Below are positions 29,146 to 39,485 of a stretch of DNA of 64,000 nt, piece by piece; position 1 is the stretch's first letter; every line of letters begins with the position of its first letter. The position numbers and the translations under genes were made by a program. Source of the stretch: Bacteroidales bacterium (lineage in GTDB: Bacteria > Bacteroidota > Bacteroidia > Bacteroidales > UBA1715). The stretch spans positions 123,601 to 187,600 of the forward strand of contig JADKDL010000008.1 in assembly GCA_016714605.1 (NCBI GenBank), written 5' to 3'. The notes below the pieces were generated by a model. It was not told where the DNA came from and ran no database searches. It saw only the letters and a program-made list of their open reading frames with translations.

Positions 29146-31541
29146 TTATAATATTGGCAAATATATGTAAACAGAAGTACCTTTCCCAGTTTCGGACCTG
29201 AATTTTAATTCACCTTTATGATCTGTAATTATTCGGTGAGAAATAGCTAGGCCTAGACCAGTTCCTTTGCCTGGCTCTTTGGTTGTAAAAAAAGGATTGA
29301 TTATTTTATTCATATTTTCGGCATTAATGCCATAGCCGGTATCGCTTATTTTAATTGTAAGTGTGTTTTTGTAAGCAATAGTAGTAATAGCTATTTTGCC
29401 TTCATCTACAATTGCCTGAATAGCATTTGATAAGATGTTTAAGAATACTTGATGCAGTTTACCCTCATTTCCATGACAGGTGTAGATCTCTTTTGTAAAT
29501 TCTTTAGTTATTGATATTCTGTGTTTTGTATTATTTTGCAGCATCACCAAGCAATTGTCAATAATAGCATGAATATTACAAATCTCATCCATTTTAGTGT
29601 TTTGACGGCTGAAATGGTTTAAGCTTGTTACTATATTTGAAGCTCTTGTTATACCTGTTTCTATACCTTCTATTAGTACATTTACATTTGGAATGTGTTC
29701 GGGAAGAGATTCTTCGAAATAATTTTGCAAGCCCCAAAGACCCGCTTGTATAAAATTTAGAGGATTGTTTATTTCATGGGCAACTCCTGCAGCAAGTATT
29801 CCAATAGACGCCATCTTTTCCGATTCAATTAACTGGTCTTGAGTTTTGCTCAGGGTTTCTAGCATGTATGTGAGTTCGTTTTTCTGAACTTCTAAATTAT
29901 TATTTGCGTTTGAAAGTTCTGTGTTTGCAGTGTGTAATTCTTCATTTATTGAATGTAGTTTAGCATTTACGTTGTTTATTTCAAGTGTTCTTTCACTTAC
30001 AATCACTTCAAGATGCTTTCTATATCTATCTAATTCTAATTCATTTTTCTTCTTTTGATCAATATCTCTAATGATTGCTATAATTCTATCAGCACCACCG
30101 ATGTTTGAATATTTAAAAATAATTTCGACCCAAAGAACTCTCCGTTCTTTCTTTTGGTTTCCCAATCAAAAGAAACAACCCCTAAATCTTTAGCAATAAG
30201 CAGTTTTTCATTGAGTTCTTTATTTCTAAAAGCTATTTTGCTTGAAGAAAAATCTGCAAGTGTAAGGTTTTTAACCTCATCTTTTTGGTATCCATATATT
30301 TTTTCAATCGCAATATTAGCATCTATAATTTCTCCGTCTAAATCTTGAATAAAAATAACGTCTGAAACTGCATTGAAAATTTCTCTATAGTTTCTCTCAC
30401 TTTTTGATAAAGCAATTTCAGAGTTTTCTCTTTTAATAATTTCGTTTTGTAGTTCTTGGGTTCTTTCATCTATCTTCACTTCAAGCAGTGAGTTGTATTT
30501 TGCTTTGGTTATAAAAGCATAGAGTAAAAACAAACCCACAAAAACAAACACAATACCTGCAATTATAAGCATCTGTACTGTATCGTTCTTGCTCTTAATT
30601 ATTTGATCCTTACTATTAAGAAAGTTTGCTTGATCTTCAATTGTTTTTTCCCGTTCGGCTATTTTTTCGTCAAGCGAAAATATATTATTCTCTTTCTTTT
30701 TAATAAAAATGAGTAAGTCGTTTTGTTGCTTTGTTAGATTTTCAATTTCTATTTTTGTTTTCTCTATATACAAATCAAATTTTTTCAGATATAGTTCTTT
30801 TGATTTTATTTTCTCATGTAATCCATGAGTGCTGTCGGTCAAAACTTGCAAAATAAGCTGATTCTTTTTTATTCCTTTTGTAAGGCTGTCTATTTTAGAG
30901 TTCTTTTTTTCTAGTAATACTGTTTGTTTTTCATTCTCTTCAAACAATCGTTTGCTTTTTTGCAACTCTTCATTTAGTTTATTGTTTACAGATGAATATA
31001 ATTCTTTCATATCAACAATATTGCCTCCATATATGAGTAATTCGTTTTTGTAACTCAGTTGAGAGTTAGAAAGGTTGTTTTTGTTTATTTCAAAATAAAT
31101 TTTATTGTTGTTTTTGTTTATTTTAAAATTAATATCAGAAAATAGGATGTCAGAAAATTCATCAGTTATGAGTAGAATGCTATTGGCTATGCAGTATTTG
31201 CTCAAAGATGCTATTTCTGATTCTGATGTTTTACTACAGAAAATCACTTGTACATCGCCACTATTATTGAAGTCTGATATTTTTTTAATTAAAATGGTTT
31301 TTGATTTTAATTTTTTTGATTTTGCAAGAGAATTAAAGGCGCTAATAATATCAGGATCGTTGCCTGAAATTCCAATTGTAAAGTTTTGAAGTTTTTCTTC
31401 TTGTGGCCATTTTATGTAATCGCAAATATTGTAAACCATTGATACTTTTATTTGCGCATAATCTACTTGCTCAACTTTAGCATAGTTTTGCAATTGAATA
31501 AATAGGAACACGATAAAAGTACAATACTTTGCAATATTCAT
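29146..31541 (-). CDS. Sensor histidine kinase with N-terminal YfiR-like domain and PAS domain (one frameshift)
   Basis: It begins with a signal peptide, then a YfiR/DUF4154-like periplasmic domain (about 25-165: VSMVYNICDYIKWPQEEKL, VIFCSKTSESEI). Next come a long coiled coil (175-325), one membrane helix (about 328-350), and a PAS domain (FNAVSDVIFIQDLDGEIIDAN). The frame breaks at 30132-30134, where TTT should be TTTT, restoring GEFFWVEIIFKYSN. The kinase core then has the H box GVAHEINNPLNFIQ, the N box NILSNAIQAI, and DTGYGINAEN with GKGTGLGLAIS. Joined length is about 799. It likely senses an envelope signal and signals to the receiver at 28752. Confidence 0.88.
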
Positions 31542-31580
31542 ATCTTGATGGAGAGATTATACTGCAATATGATGAAAAAA

Positions 31581-31613
31581 AATGAATAAAACAAGTCTCT
31601 TGTTTTATTCATT
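31581..31613. terminator. Bidirectional hairpin terminator upstream of the YfiR kinase
   Basis: A perfect 15-bp stem, AATGAATAAAACAAG/CTTGTTTTATTCATT with a TCT loop, is flanked by seven A and eight T. It lies between the kinase start (31541) and the next terminator, so it insulates the two genes. Confidence 0.75.
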
Positions 31614-31681
31614 TTTTTTCAGAAAGTATTTGGGTTTAAGAAGATAGTTCGATTTTGTTGTAAGAGGGATAAGTATAAAAC

Positions 31682-31716
31682 AAAAAAGGTTGTCTAAAAT
31701 ATAGACAACCTTTTTT
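31682..31716 (-). terminator. Terminator of the small secreted protein gene
   Basis: AAAAAAGGTTGTCT/AGACAACCTTTTTT forms a 14-bp stem with a 7-base loop 20 bases past the stop codon of the 31736 gene. Confidence 0.85.
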
Positions 31717-31735
31717 ATTTCTTTTTTTCAAAATA

Positions 31736-32059
31736 CTATTTAACGTATACTTTTTTAGGTGTAGTAGTTCTTTTTCCACCTTCAAGTAGCTCGATAATAT
31801 AAACTTTGCCACTTTCTACTTCAATAGAACTTCCATCTGTAGATTCTAAAAGAACACCACTAGGAAATTGATAAACTTTGATTGTTGGATTTTCAGCATC
31901 AACTGCATTGATAATTCCTTTTCCAGCTACAATTTTAGCTCCTTTTTTGCCGATTTCTAACCCACCAGTTGAAGTCTCAAGTACACCATCTGCTGATGCA
32001 AAAGATACACCAAGAGCAACAGCTAGAGCTACCAACATTGATTTGTAAATTTTTTTCAT
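31736..32059 (-). CDS. Small secreted protein of unknown function
   Basis: 107 residues starting MKKIYKSMLVALAVALGVSF, a clear signal peptide with cleavage near ASA-DG. I chose this Met because the promoter -7 box (32105-32112) places the transcript start inside any longer reading. The mature 85 residues are all short beta strands, with GVLETSTGGLEIGKKGAKIVAGKG and a closing KKVYVK. The GLEIG/KGAKI/GKG pattern and lysine-rich end suggest a small beta-sandwich. Family not recognised. It is a single-gene unit between promoter and terminator. Confidence 0.65.
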   Translation of the reverse strand: MKKIYKSMLVALAVALGVSFASADGVLETSTGGLEIGKKGAKIVAGKGIINAVDAENPTIKVYQFPSGVLLESTDGSSIEVESGKVYIIELLEGGKRTTTPKKVYVK

Positions 32060-32104
32060 AGTATTAACATTTAATTTATAAACTTTTATGACTGCTTGAT
32101 ACCG

Positions 32105-32136
32105 CAAATTTAAATAATATTTTTATTTTAAAGCAA
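32105..32136 (-). promoter_or_regulatory. Promoter TTG-N21-TAAATTTG
   Basis: On the minus strand a TTG at 32134-32136 is followed after 21 bases by TAAATTTG (32105-32112), an excellent match to the Bacteroidota promoter. It drives the small secreted protein and settles its start codon. Confidence 0.7.
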
Positions 32137-32209
32137 GTTATTTCGATAAAATTGTTCGAATTTGTAAATAATTATATGTGTTTATACTTATTTAATCCAT
32201 AAATTGCTG

Positions 32210-34003
32210 TTAATGACACACTTCATTAATCTTAACATATAAATTATTTTTTAATATAAATTCTTTGTTTTTTGCCATTTCAATTTTTAACTCTGAACAA
32301 TTTTTTGTTTCCAGTAGTGATAGGTAGTATAAATTTAACATTGTAACATTGGTTTTGTCGTTTTTTTTAATAATGTTTATTAAATCAACAACTTCGTTAA
32401 ATTTTTTTTGTTCGTAGTATAAACTACTTAAATGTAAATAGGCATTTATTTTATTAGGTTCTATAGTAATAGATTTCTTGAAACACATTTCAGCTTTGGT
32501 TGGCTCATTTTGCTTAAGATATAATATGCCTAAGTTATTATAGGCATCAGTATTATTCTCATTTATTTTCAATGCTTTATTGAAATACATCAAGGCTTCA
32601 TGGTGCATGTTTAGTGCATTGTAACAAGCTCCCAAGTTGATAATGTTTGCTGTTCTATTAGGCGATATGAGTAATGATTTTTTTAAAAAATGTATAGCTT
32701 CCTCGTATTTATGTTCCTCAATAAGTGCATAGCCGAGGTTATTTAATGCTCTATAATTGTTCGGAGTCTTTTTTACGGAATCAGACCAAAGTGTTATTTT
32801 ACTTTGCCATGCTTTATTTCTCTGAATAGTCATTATACTTAAAACAATGAGGTAAGAAATAAATAGCAAAGAGCCTATTTTTTGCCATTTTTCAGGAACA
32901 ATTGATAATAGATAGAATGTAATAAATACAATCCCAATAAATGACAAATATGTTCTATGCTCTACAAATGTGTCGGCAATGGGAAAAAAGCTTGATTCTA
33001 TCAGAGATGTTGAGAAAATTAAAAGTATTCCTATTCGAAGTAGTTTGGATATTTTTTTATTGAATATAGCAAATAAAATCATAGCTAAAGAAACTATAAA
33101 TCCTAATATCGCAATGATTGATAGTGTTTCTTTAAATGGTATAAGATGATCTATGTTTTGATTTATTGGAAAAATGACCATGCCAATATACTTGAAAACA
33201 TGTTCGCATTGAGTTGTAAAATAGTTAAAGCTACTATAGTTAGTAGTATTGAATGTGAGTATATTATAAATAAGTAACGAAATTATTGCAATACTTACCA
33301 GTGCAGTTAAAGCTATATAGAACTTGGAATATTTTTTTTCAATTTTAGTAAATAATACTGCTTCTATTATAAGTATAGAAATAGGCAGTGTTATGCTATT
33401 CTGTTTAGATAATAAAGCCAACAATGCTGTTATTCCTAATAGAATTGACAGTAAAGTGTTCTTAATAAAAGTGTTGCCTTTTATTTGATTTGTTCTTATA
33501 GTTGTGTAAATAAATATTGTGAGAATGTAAAACAGAAATGCTAACGATGTCATTCTCTGTACGATATAAGTAACTGATTGTGTTTGCAATGGATGTATTG
33601 CAAAATAGGAGACTGATAAAAGAATAAATAAATATGTTGTTTTACTTATTTCTTTTTTTTCAATAGTTACTAATTTTAATAATAGAAGTAGGAGTAAAAA
33701 ACTATTTATTATGTGAATAATAATATTTGTTACATGAAAGGCTTGACTATTAAGACCAGTAAAGTAGTAGTTTAGAGCAAAGGTGAAAAGAGAGAAGGGT
33801 CTTGTAATGAATTTTGATGAAAACCAAAAACTTGCTTGTTTAAATGTCTGCAAATCTTTTATTTGAGAATTATTTATAATCGAAGTCTCATCATCAAACT
33901 GAAAACTACAATTAATGCTGTTGAAATATAAAATTGAAACTAGAATTGAAACTACTGCAAGTGAGTATATTTTAAATTTATTATTAGTAATATCTAATTG
34001 CAT
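32210..34003 (-). CDS. TMTC-like multi-pass GT-C superfamily protein with TPR repeats
   Basis: 597 residues. About ten membrane helices fill residues 12-400, followed by TPR repeats at about 410-560 (YRALNNLGYALIEEHKYEEAI, DAYNNLGILYLKQNEPTKAE). The acidic motif FDDET (residues 36-40) lies in the first outer loop, where GT-C glycosyltransferases keep their catalytic acid. HPLQTQSVTYIVQRMTSLAF, near residue 140, matches the family of transmembrane-and-TPR proteins whose animal members are O-mannosyltransferases. A sugar transfer from a lipid carrier at the outer face of the inner membrane is inferred. Acceptor and sugar are unknown. Confidence 0.7.
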   Translation of the reverse strand: MQLDITNNKFKIYSLAVVSILVSILYFNSINCSFQFDDETSIINNSQIKDLQTFKQASFWFSSKFITRPFSLFTFALNYYFTGLNSQAFHVTNIIIHIINSFLLLLLLLKLVTIEKKEISKTTYLFILLSVSYFAIHPLQTQSVTYIVQRMTSLAFLFYILTIFIYTTIRTNQIKGNTFIKNTLLSILLGITALLALLSKQNSITLPISILIIEAVLFTKIEKKYSKFYIALTALVSIAIISLLIYNILTFNTTNYSSFNYFTTQCEHVFKYIGMVIFPINQNIDHLIPFKETLSIIAILGFIVSLAMILFAIFNKKISKLLRIGILLIFSTSLIESSFFPIADTFVEHRTYLSFIGIVFITFYLLSIVPEKWQKIGSLLFISYLIVLSIMTIQRNKAWQSKITLWSDSVKKTPNNYRALNNLGYALIEEHKYEEAIHFLKKSLLISPNRTANIINLGACYNALNMHHEALMYFNKALKINENNTDAYNNLGILYLKQNEPTKAEMCFKKSITIEPNKINAYLHLSSLYYEQKKFNEVVDLINIIKKNDKTNVTMLNLYYLSLLETKNCSELKIEMAKNKEFILKNNLYVKINEVCH

Positions 34004-34054
34004 TATTGAAAAGTTTTGAGGCTATCAAAAATAATATATAAAATGAAAATTTTA

Positions 34055-36792
34055 TTAAACAGTAGCAAGTAAGCTTAATGGCAACTTAATGGTGAATGTT
34101 ACACCTTTATTTAACTCGCTCTCAAGCGATATTTCGCCTCCAAGTTTCTGAGTTACCAAATTATAGGTAATATTCATTCCTAAACCGGTACCTACCTGCA
34201 TGTTTGTTGTGAAAAATGGGTCAAATATTTTCTTTAGGTTTTCTGGTGGTATTCCTTTACCATTATCAGAATAAAGTAAAAGAAGGTGGTCGTTTGCAAT
34301 TTCAGCTTTAATTTGAATTAGACCCTCTTGATTTTCATCAAAAGCATGTATTGTAGAATTTATTATGAAATTGGTAAATATTTGAGCAAATGCTCCCGGA
34401 AAACTCTTTAGTTCTATGTCAGAAGGACAAATAATTTCTAATTTTATCGGTCGGTGTTTGAGTTTAGGAGCTAAGCTTCTAGTAATATCATGAAGATATT
34501 CATCTAAATTGAAAATTCTTGTTTGTTCGGTCATATTATCAACAGAAACTTGCTTGAAGCTTTTAACTAATTCTGCAGTTCTGTTCAAGTTGCTTAAAAT
34601 TAGTTCGCAAGCTTGTTGGGTAGATTCTATGTGAGCTTGTAAGTCGGAGATTTTCATCTTTTTCGTTTCAAAAAGCTCTTCTAGATTAGAAGTTTTAGTA
34701 ACCATTGTAGATGATGCTGCTATTCCTATTCCTACAGGTGTATTTATTTCATGTGAAATTCCTGCAACTAAGTTACCCAATGCAGCCATTTTTTCTGATT
34801 CAACTAGCTTTTTCTGAGTGCGTTGTAATTGTTCTAACATAGAAGTTAATTCTTCTTTTTGTTTGTCAATTTCATCTTTTTGTTCAATTATTTCAGAGTT
34901 TTGTTGCTGAAGTGCGTCTCTTTGTTTTTCAATTTTATCTTTTTGCTCAACTATTTCTTTTTCAGCCTTTTTGAGCATAGTTATGTCGGTATCAATGCAA
35001 ACTAATCTACTTATTTCTCCCTTGTCGTTAAGAATAGGAGTGAGGGTGATATTCAACCATAACTCTTTACCTTCTTTTGTAAGTGTCTTTAATTCGTAAT
35101 CTACCGTACACTTTTCTGAGGTGCATTTGATGAATTTTTCTTTAATGTATTGTGGTGAACTGTAGTTTATTAAATTTGCACTTATTGCAAGAAGTTCTTC
35201 ATAACTATACCCAAAAATTTTAGTATAGGCATCATTTACCCATTCAAAATTTCCTTGAGCATCCATAATCATTACAGCATTATCAGTTTTTTGTGCTACA
35301 ATTGTTAGTTTTTCAAGTTCTTGATTAGATTGTTTCAACTCATCAGCCTGATTGAGAATTATAATATTTTGCTGTTGTAGTTCTTCATTTTTGTCAGAAA
35401 GAAGTTTGTTGGTCTTCTGTTTTCGTTTATATCTGATATATATTAAAATAGCGGCGAGAATCATAAAAAACAATATGCCTGCATATAATAGATTTGTGTA
35501 TAATTGATATTTTTGACTTTGTTTTAGAGCACTAATCTCCCTATCTTTCAAAGAGGCATTGTATTTAGAAAATAATTTCTGCATAAGAATTTCCCTCTCA
35601 AGTCCGGAGGCAAAATTTCTTTTATCTAATTTAGAATTTATTGACTCAGAAAGTTGTTCCTTATCATCCTCATACATAGAGCTTTGTATGAGAACAAAGG
35701 TGGTGTAATATTCATAAGCTTTTTCGTGATCCTTAGTTTGAGTATATAGTTCAGAAAGTGCTTTGTAGTTGGCTGCAATAGTTCTTACATCAGAATATTT
35801 TTGCGCATACACAATACTGCTGTCGTATAGGCTTATAGCTCTTTCATTATTTCCCTTTTTTCTGAAAATATTGCCTAAGTTATATATACTTATTGCATAG
35901 CCTTCTTCAAACTCTAATTCTTTTTTTAATGTTAAAGATTTATAATATAATTCTTGAGCTTGTTCAAGATTACCATATTCGAAATAAATATTTCCTTGAT
36001 TGTTTAGTATAATTGCTTTTGCTTTCAGGTTTGAGAGCTTTTCAATAATTGCTCTAGAAGAATCTAAATATGTTTCAGATACTTCTAGGTTTCCCATATT
36101 ATAAGTTATTGTAGAAATATTATTATATGAAAAGGCTGTGCTTAAAGTATCTTTCGCTTTTTTATCATAAACCAATGAGGTTTTATAATAAAAAAGAGCA
36201 CTGTCAAGTATGTATTGTTCATAGAACAGATTGCCTATGTAATAGTAACTTTTAGCGCATTCTGAATTCGTTTTGTTTTTTAAGTTTAATTTTAAAGCTT
36301 TAAAGTAGGTTGTTTGCGCACTTCTATAACGGTGTAAATTGAAGTAAAGAAAACCTAAATCGTTATAATGTTTAACGGTTAAACTGTCATTTTTAATACT
36401 TATAAAAATTTGAATAGCGCTTTCGTAATTTTCAATTGCTAATGGATAATTTTCTGAATAGTAGTAGGCTGCTGCAATTGAAGAGTTGCATATAGCTTTT
36501 TTTTCTAAATCATTTGCTGCTTCGTAAAATTTTTGTGCCTGTAGAAAATATAATATTGCAGAGCTGTAATTCTGTTTGTTTACTAAGTACACTCCTAATT
36601 TATTATATATCTCTCCTTTTTTATGTCATCGTTTGTTGTAAAGGCTTCATTAAATTCGGATTCATTTTTTTTAAACGCCTCTTCTTTAAGAAATACTTTT
36701 ATTGAGTCGGGTATTTCTACTGCTGCAATAAAGTCAATTTTTAATAATAAAAGTGCAATAATGGAGAATGTAGCAAACTTAGTTTTCAACAT
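34055..36792 (-). CDS. TPR- and PAS-containing sensor histidine kinase (one frameshift)
   Basis: The true start is at 36792: MLKTKFATFSIIALLLLKI, a signal peptide. The frame breaks at 36617-36622, where six A should be seven; the restored join reads NDDIKKGEIYNKLGVYLVNK and feeds straight into TPR repeats (about residues 55-390). A membrane helix follows (LYAGILFFMILAAILIYI), then a PAS domain (DNAVMIMDAQGNFEWVNDAY), a PAC segment and a coiled coil. The kinase core has the H box GNLVAGISHEINTPVGIG, the N box NFIINSTIHAF, and YSDNGKGIPPEN with GTGLGMNI. About 911 residues. It starts two bases past the end of the REC-PP2C gene on the same strand, so they form a pair. Confidence 0.88.
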
Positions 36793-36794
36793 GA

Positions 36795-38162
36795 TTAATT
36801 TTTAGAATGTACATTATTAAATTTTATTCCCATAACCAAAATGTCATCAATCTGTCTATATTCACCTTTCCAGTTTTCAAATGCTGCTTGAAGTTTTTCA
36901 AGTTGCTCCTGCATTGGTAAATGGCAAGTGTTTTTAAGCGTTTCTTTAAATCTGCCGAGCATAAATTTTTGATTTTCAGAACCGCCAAACTGGTCTTGAA
37001 ATCCGTCAGAGAACATATAAATGGTTGTATCTTCTGTATAATCTATTTCGTGGGTTGTAAATACAGGATCTTGAAGTACCGAAAACATACCACCAATTGA
37101 ATAAATGTCACCTTCAAGCATGTTTATATTACTTTTGTCTGCAATGAAAATAACATGGCTAGCACATGAAATATATAGTTTTTTTTGTGTCGGATCTATT
37201 TGGCATACCGTAATGTCCATGCCATCATTTTGTGCATCTTCTTTATTGGTTTTTTGATTTAATGCAGAAATTACACCTTTGTTTAATTCGTCAAGAATAT
37301 GCGATGGTTCAAATATTTTTTTACCATTAACAATTTCATTAAGTAGTGTATTTCCTATCATAGACATAAATGCACCAGGCACACCATGTCCGGTACAGTC
37401 TGCTGCTGCTATAAAAAGTTTGTCTGTTTCCTTACCCCATTCATCTAATTCTGGTTCGGCAAACCAATAGAAATCGCCACTTACTATATCTTTAGGTCTA
37501 TAGAAGATAAATGATTCAGGAAAATATTTTTTTATCAATTTATCAGAAGGCAACATTGATTTTTGAATCTTCTGTGCATAAGTAATACTATCGGTTATTT
37601 TGTTCTTCTGTGTCTCAATCGTTTTTGTTCTTTCTTTAACCATAACCTCTAGATTTTGTCTAAAAGATTCTACGGTCATCATAGCATTATATGAGCGAAT
37701 ACTTGCTAAAACAGCGGTGAAAATATTTTCATCGGTAAGATCTGTTTTTGTTTTGTAGTCATTTATTTCATAAGAAAGCACAACTTCTTTTTTTGGTGCA
37801 TGCCCAGGCTGTCCTGTCCAAAGTACAATTCTTATAAATTGATTGCCTAAGGCTTCTCTTATATGTTTTACCAAATTGAGTCCTGCATGGTCTGTCTCCA
37901 TTACAACGTCAAGTAAAATAACAGCAATATCTTTATTCTTAGCAAGTACCGTTTCCCCTTGAGAGGCAGAGTATGCGTCTAAAAAAGTTATTTTCTTGTT
38001 TTCAAATATAAAGCCATCTAGTGCAAGTTTTATTACAGTGTGGATATCTTCTTCATCATCAACAATCAATATTTTCCATGAGTCTTCATTTCCAGTATCC
38101 TGTTTCTGTGTAGTATCTTCCTCTGCAAACATCGCTTCAAAGCTTTCGTCTTCGGCTACCAT
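36795..38162 (-). CDS. Response regulator with receiver-like domain and SpoIIE-type PP2C phosphatase
   Basis: 455 residues. The receiver (about 28-150) has IVDDEEDIH and the acceptor Asp in VILLDVVMETDHAGLN, followed by WTGQPGHAPKKEVV and YEINDYKTKTDL, the pattern of receivers linked to DUF3369. A coiled coil (RQNLEVMVKERTKTIETQ) leads to a SpoIIE/PP2C phosphatase with metal-binding Asp residues in DIVSGDFYWF and AAADCTGHGVPGAFMSMIG, and MFSDGFQDQFGG. Such proteins dephosphorylate anti-sigma-factor antagonists, but none is nearby. It is transcribed just before the TPR kinase, which probably phosphorylates it. Confidence 0.88.
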   Translation of the reverse strand: MVAEDESFEAMFAEEDTTQKQDTGNEDSWKILIVDDEEDIHTVIKLALDGFIFENKKITFLDAYSASQGETVLAKNKDIAVILLDVVMETDHAGLNLVKHIREALGNQFIRIVLWTGQPGHAPKKEVVLSYEINDYKTKTDLTDENIFTAVLASIRSYNAMMTVESFRQNLEVMVKERTKTIETQKNKITDSITYAQKIQKSMLPSDKLIKKYFPESFIFYRPKDIVSGDFYWFAEPELDEWGKETDKLFIAAADCTGHGVPGAFMSMIGNTLLNEIVNGKKIFEPSHILDELNKGVISALNQKTNKEDAQNDGMDITVCQIDPTQKKLYISCASHVIFIADKSNINMLEGDIYSIGGMFSVLQDPVFTTHEIDYTEDTTIYMFSDGFQDQFGGSENQKFMLGRFKETLKNTCHLPMQEQLEKLQAAFENWKGEYRQIDDILVMGIKFNNVHSKN

Positions 38163-38315
38163 ATAGTTACTCTATTTAATTATTTTTTTCCCTTAAATAT
38201 AAAAATTATCTATTTCAATCGGCAATGCTTTATCTAATTAAGCGTAATGTTACGTTGTCTTACCGTATTTAACTTATAAATATATGCAATTTTAATAAAA
38301 AAAAATCATTTTATT

Positions 38316-39407
38316 TCAGTAGTTAATAAATTCATATCTCTGATTTCTTAATCTAGGTATAAAACCTGCCTTTTCTATTGTATTTATCATAGATATTTTA
38401 TTTAAAGAATTATTTGAACCTGCTGCCGATACCACGTTCTCTTCAATCATGATTGAACCCATATCGTTGGCTCCTGCATGCAAACTAAGCATGCCTGAAT
38501 CTATACCTGTTGTGAGCCACGAGGCTTGTATGTTTTTTATGTTTGGTAGCATAATTCTACTCAAAGCCAACATTTTAATATATTCGTGAGTAGTAACTTG
38601 ATGTTTTATGTTTTTTAGTTTTTCTAAAACGGTGTTTGTTTTTTGAAAAGGCCAAAGTATAAAGGCGGTAAACCCCTCCGAGTGATTTAAACTTTTTTGT
38701 TGAAGGTCTCTAATTTTTATTAGATGGTCTATGCGATTTTCAAAGGTTTCAATATGTCCAAACATCATAGTTGCCGATGTTGTAAGCTTTTGCCGGTGTG
38801 CAATTTCCATAACGTTTAGCCATGTATCGCTATCGCATTTTCCGGGAGATAGGTATGAACGAACTTCATCTACCAGTATTTCTGCACCTGCACCAGGCAA
38901 ACTATCAAGACCTGCTTCAACCAATCTATGAATGGTTGTGGCTATATCTAGTTTTGAAACTCTTGCAATATGTGCAATTTCTGGAGGGCCTAGTGCATGT
39001 AACTTAAGTGTAGGGAAGTCTTGTTTTAAATTTCTGAATAACTCTTCGTAAAAAACTATGTCTAATTTTGGGTGCATACCTCCTTGAAGCAATATCTGAT
39101 TGCCTCCCAATGAAATTAATTCATCTATTTTTAATTTATATTCTTCTCTTGTTGTTATATAAGTGCCTTCTTGATTTATTAATCGGTGAAAATTACAGAA
39201 TTTGCATTTTCCTATACATATATTTGTAATGTTTATGTTTCTATCTACAATCCAACCAACCTCTTGGTGTGGGTGTAATTTCATCTTTATGCTATTTCCC
39301 AATTGTGCAATTTCTGGTAAGCTCAATTGGTTGTATAAATAATTTCCTTCTTCTTTAGACAGGAAGTTTAAATCTAAAGCTTTTTGTATAATTGTAGATT
39401 GATTCAT
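38316..39407 (-). CDS. mqnC: Cyclic dehypoxanthinyl futalosine synthase (radical SAM)
   Basis: A radical SAM enzyme of the futalosine route to menaquinone that makes the cyclic dehypoxanthine futalosine spiro ring. 363 residues. The cluster motif is NICIGKCKFCNFHR (CxxxCxxC). GGNQILLQGGMHPKLD, LHALGPPEIAHIARVSKLD, LDSLPGAGAEILVDEVRSYLSPGKC and FTAFILWPFQKTNT are diagnostic for MqnC rather than MqnE or CofH. No other mqn gene is here. The organism probably respires with menaquinone made by the futalosine pathway. Confidence 0.9.
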   Translation of the reverse strand: MNQSTIIQKALDLNFLSKEEGNYLYNQLSLPEIAQLGNSIKMKLHPHQEVGWIVDRNINITNICIGKCKFCNFHRLINQEGTYITTREEYKLKIDELISLGGNQILLQGGMHPKLDIVFYEELFRNLKQDFPTLKLHALGPPEIAHIARVSKLDIATTIHRLVEAGLDSLPGAGAEILVDEVRSYLSPGKCDSDTWLNVMEIAHRQKLTTSATMMFGHIETFENRIDHLIKIRDLQQKSLNHSEGFTAFILWPFQKTNTVLEKLKNIKHQVTTHEYIKMLALSRIMLPNIKNIQASWLTTGIDSGMLSLHAGANDMGSIMIEENVVSAAGSNNSLNKISMINTIEKAGFIPRLRNQRYEFINY

Positions 39408-39431
39408 TTCAAAGAGTTTTGTTTATATTTA

Positions 39432-39439
39432 CAAAGTTA
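39432..39439 (-). promoter_or_regulatory. -7 promoter element TAACTTTG for mqnC
   Basis: The minus strand holds an exact TAnnTTTG element 25 bases before the mqnC start codon. A clear -33 box is missing. Confidence 0.4.
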
Positions 39440-39485
39440 ATTGTTGTATTGATTTTTTAAAGTTTAGTTATATAAAAAAAAAGAT

